DNA of 8,554 bases, from contig NZ_CAMLGS010000056.1 of assembly GCF_946479685.1 (NCBI RefSeq), positions 1 to 8,554 of the forward strand. Reading direction: 5' to 3'. The position numbers and the translations under genes were made by a program. Shown here piece after piece: positions 6,495 through 8,554 of the stretch (position 1 is its first letter; every line of letters starts with the position of its first letter). The notes beneath the pieces were generated by a model that saw only the letters and a program-made list of their open reading frames with translations, had not been told where the DNA came from and searched no databases. The stretch is from an uncultured Methylotenera sp. Its GTDB lineage: Bacteria; Pseudomonadota; Gammaproteobacteria; Burkholderiales; Methylophilaceae.

Positions 6495-6522
6495 TTTACC
6501 AGCCAAAGAACCTCCTAATAAT
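6495..6522 (+). promoter_or_regulatory. Candidate sigma-70 promoter for dnaX
   Basis: TTTACC (6495-6500, four of six to TTGACA) and AATAAT (6517-6522, five of six to TATAAT) are separated by 16 bp in the gap between ffs and dnaX. Transcription would begin near 6529, giving a leader of about 33 bases. TACAAT at 6536-6541 is an alternative -10 without a clear -35. Confidence 0.35.
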
Positions 6523-6561
6523 TTAAAGACGAAAATACAATTTTCAGCTAAAGTTTAGGTT

Positions 6562-8244
6562 ATGTCATATCAAGTGCTAGCGCGTAAATGGCGCCCAAAA
6601 TCGTTTGAAACGTTGGTCGGTCAGGATCACGTCGTACGTGCGCTCACCAATGCTCTTGAACAAAATCGTTTACACCACGCCTACTTATTTACCGGCACAC
6701 GCGGTGTGGGTAAAACTACATTAGCGCGCATACTGGCAAAATCCCTCAATTGCGAAACTGGCATCACCGCAAAGCCATGTGGCGTTTGCAATGCCTGTAC
6801 CGAAATTGATAAAGGCCGTTTTGTAGATTTAATCGAGGTGGATGCAGCAAGTAACACGCAGGTAGATGCCATGCGTGATTTGCTCGACAATGCACAATAT
6901 GCACCAACGGCTGGCCGTTTCAAGGTGTACATCATCGATGAAGTACACATGCTGTCAAAAAGTGCCTTTAATGCCATGCTAAAAACGCTGGAAGAGCCAC
7001 CTGCACATGTCAAATTCATTCTAGCGACTACCGACCCACAAAAAGTACCGGTCACCGTATTATCGCGCTGCTTGCAGTTTAATCTGCGTCAGATGGCCGG
7101 CACCTCTATTACCAGCCACCTGCAAAACATTCTGACGCAAGAAAATATTGCGTTTGAACCAACTGCACTACACTTAATTTCACGCGCAGCTGCAGGCAGC
7201 ATGCGTGATGCGCTGTCACTAACAGACCAAGCCATTGCTTATGGCGGCCAAACCGTGCACGAGTCAGAAGTGCGCGCCATGCTGGGTGCCATTGATCAAA
7301 GCTACTTATACCAATTATTGGATGCCCTGCTGACCAATGACGGTAACAGCCTGATTAATCAGGCCAAAGCTATGGAAGAACGCAGCATTTCATTCGATGC
7401 TGCCCTAAATGATTTCGCACAACTGCTACATCAAATCGCCGTTGCGCAAACAGTGCCTGAGAGTGTTGCAAACGACCTCCCAGAACGTGAAGCGCTGTTC
7501 AGCCTAGCTCAAAAAATTCCAGCAGAAACTTTACAGTTGTATTATCAAATTGCTTTATTAGGCCGCCGTGATTTAGGCTTAGCACCGGATGAGTTTGCCG
7601 GCTTTACCATGAGCATGTTACGCATGCTGGCATTTACGCCCAGCGAGAACAGTACTCAGAAAGCCAAACCAGCCGCTCCAGTTAATAATGCGCGAGCTGC
7701 AGTTGCCACCGCGGCAATCCTTCCTGTTGAAAGTGCGATTAAAACGGCAACCGTCGCCGTTACTGAATCGGCACCTGCCGCCAGCACAATAGCTGACAAC
7801 GCTATAGATGACAACACTATAGCTACACCGATGGAAGATGCAGTAGCCGCCCCCCGCACGAGCGGTACCAGCTTTAATGGCAACTGGCGCGCTTTAGTCG
7901 ACGCGCTAAAACTTGGCCTAGCCAGAGAGTTAGCCAAGCACTGTGAATTAGTGGCTTATGACGAAGACAGCATTACGCTTAACGTACCAGAAAACCAAAA
8001 ACACTTGGTTTCCGCCAATTATCAAGAAAAACTAACAACCGCCATCTCGCAGCATTTTGATAGAAAAATTAAACTGCAATTTGGGATTGGCGGCACCGGC
8101 AACACCCCTGCCAAACAAATTTCCCAAGAAAAAGCGCAAGCTCAAGCTAACGCCGAAACTGCCATTGAGGAAGATAGCTTTGTGCAGGCGCTAATTGATG
8201 ATTTCGGTGCAACTATCATACCGAACAGTATCAAACCAATTTAA
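6562..8244 (+). CDS. dnaX: DNA polymerase III subunit tau (clamp-loader ATPase)
   Basis: A 560-residue DnaX protein, the ATPase of the clamp loader that places the beta sliding clamp on primed DNA and, as tau, tethers polymerase and helicase. The N-terminus [20 protein letters not shown] is the family hallmark and fixes the start, despite a poor, very close AGG. The AAA+ domain has Walker A GTRGVGKT (45-52), a four-cysteine zinc site (Cys64, 73, 76, 79), Walker B IIDEVH (124-129), sensor 1 ATTDPQ (155-160), the arginine finger SRC (Arg169) and sensor 2 GSMRDALS (212-219). The clamp-loader collar domain follows to about 360. Then comes a low-complexity Ala/Thr/Pro linker (about 362-432), and the tau C-terminal domain (about 436-560) ends in [20 protein letters not shown], the conserved tail. 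No E. coli-type slippery heptamer with hairpin for making the short gamma form was seen. The gene leads into ybaB, 17 bases on. Confidence 0.97.
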   Translation: MSYQVLARKWRPKSFETLVGQDHVVRALTNALEQNRLHHAYLFTGTRGVGKTTLARILAKSLNCETGITAKPCGVCNACTEIDKGRFVDLIEVDAASNTQVDAMRDLLDNAQYAPTAGRFKVYIIDEVHMLSKSAFNAMLKTLEEPPAHVKFILATTDPQKVPVTVLSRCLQFNLRQMAGTSITSHLQNILTQENIAFEPTALHLISRAAAGSMRDALSLTDQAIAYGGQTVHESEVRAMLGAIDQSYLYQLLDALLTNDGNSLINQAKAMEERSISFDAALNDFAQLLHQIAVAQTVPESVANDLPEREALFSLAQKIPAETLQLYYQIALLGRRDLGLAPDEFAGFTMSMLRMLAFTPSENSTQKAKPAAPVNNARAAVATAAILPVESAIKTATVAVTESAPAASTIADNAIDDNTIATPMEDAVAAPRTSGTSFNGNWRALVDALKLGLARELAKHCELVAYDEDSITLNVPENQKHLVSANYQEKLTTAISQHFDRKIKLQFGIGGTGNTPAKQISQEKAQAQANAETAIEEDSFVQALIDDFGATIIPNSIKPI

Positions 8245-8252
8245 CCAAATTA

Positions 8253-8257
8253 AGGAG
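8253..8257 (+). promoter_or_regulatory. Ribosome binding site for ybaB/ebfC
   Basis: AGGAG lies in the 17-base gap after dnaX, ahead of three consecutive ATG codons (8262, 8265, 8268). Spacings are 4, 7 and 10 bases respectively, so the middle ATG has the best ribosome spacing. Confidence 0.75.
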
Positions 8258-8261
8258 AACA

Positions 8262-8554
8262 ATGATGATGAAAGGTGGCATGGGCAATTTAATGAAGCAA
8301 GCCCAGCAAATGCAAGCTAATATGCAAAAGGCACAAGAAGAGCTTGCAAACATTGACGTTGAAGGCATCGCGGCCAACGGTTTGGTTAAGGTACAGATGT
8401 CCTGTAAAAACGAAGTAAAACGCGTGACTTTAGATGACAGCGTGATGGATGACAAAGAAACCTTGGAAGACTTATTAGTCATTGCTTTAAAAGATGCAAC
8501 AGCAAAAGCTGAAGCTACTTCGTCTGCACGCCTATCAAGCTTTATGCCAGCTGG
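8262..8554 (+). CDS. ybaB: YbaB/EbfC family nucleoid-associated protein, 3' end cut off by window
   Basis: Ninety-seven codons are visible before the window ends. The sequence [20 protein letters not shown], then [10 protein letters not shown] and [20 protein letters not shown], followed by [16 protein letters not shown], matches the YbaB/EbfC family almost throughout. The family is a dimeric DNA-binding, nucleoid-associated protein with tweezer shape, of about 105-110 residues. Only the last ten or so residues (normally a PGF-type tail) are missing. The gene directly follows dnaX and in many proteobacteria is followed by recR, forming a dnaX-ybaB-recR operon; recR would lie just beyond the window. 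Three tandem ATGs leave the exact start uncertain by up to two residues. The first gives the same N-terminal length as the E. coli protein (MFGKGG), while the second has better ribosome spacing. Confidence 0.95.
   Translation, partial: MMMKGGMGNLMKQAQQMQANMQKAQEELANIDVEGIAANGLVKVQMSCKNEVKRVTLDDSVMDDKETLEDLLVIALKDATAKAEATSSARLSSFMPA

Noticed and set aside
7511..7516. A6 run in dnaX as a programmed frameshift site
   Set aside because: Read in frame as CAA AAA ATT, it does not fit the X-XXY-YYZ pattern. It lies within the collar domain, too early to make a normal gamma subunit.
6681..8482. Minus-strand open frames opposite dnaX and ybaB
   Set aside because: They are antisense to clearly conserved genes, have no recognisable domains, and the one at 7656-7937 simply mirrors the Ala-rich linker of DnaX.

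Overview
The window reads as a chromosomal segment of a moderately AT-leaning betaproteobacterium. The order 4.5S SRP RNA - dnaX - ybaB/ebfC is typical of the beta/gamma proteobacteria. The protein wording (SPINDLY-type O-GlcNAc transferase, RpfG-type HD-GYP protein) and the modest GC content would fit a Methylophilaceae-like organism, but that family assignment is an inference from general resemblance, not something the sequence proves. No insertion sequence, phage gene, CRISPR array, tRNA or rRNA was seen.

The left half (1-4953) is on the minus strand. In transcription order it holds a soluble PAS-PAS histidine kinase of the NarX/UhpB (HisKA_3) class, its NarL/FixJ-class response regulator 63 bp downstream, a 167-bp gap with a perfect FNR/ANR-type palindrome, and a large TPR-rich O-GlcNAc-transferase-like protein (857 codons visible, C-terminus cut off by the window start).

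A divergent intergenic region of about 250 bp (4954-5201) separates this from the plus-strand half. That half begins with a receiver/HD-GYP protein, a predicted cyclic-di-GMP phosphodiesterase. Its HD-GYP domain has every metal ligand and signature residue, while its receiver has Asn at the phosphoacceptor position and at one position of the acidic pair. Then come the 4.5S RNA gene ffs (6375-6468), dnaX (full-length tau subunit of DNA polymerase III) and the start of ybaB/ebfC, which runs off the right edge.

Functionally the window has two parts. One is a signalling and modification block: a cytoplasmic sensor and its regulator, a protein glycosyltransferase candidate, and a c-di-GMP hydrolase. 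The other is a conserved housekeeping block: SRP RNA, clamp-loader subunit and nucleoid-associated protein. The most notable points are the degenerate receiver in front of an intact HD-GYP domain, the FNR-like box upstream of the glycosyltransferase, the CHDCEH motif between the PAS regions of the kinase, and the C-terminal extension of the glycosyltransferase. I found no convincing wholly new multi-gene system here.
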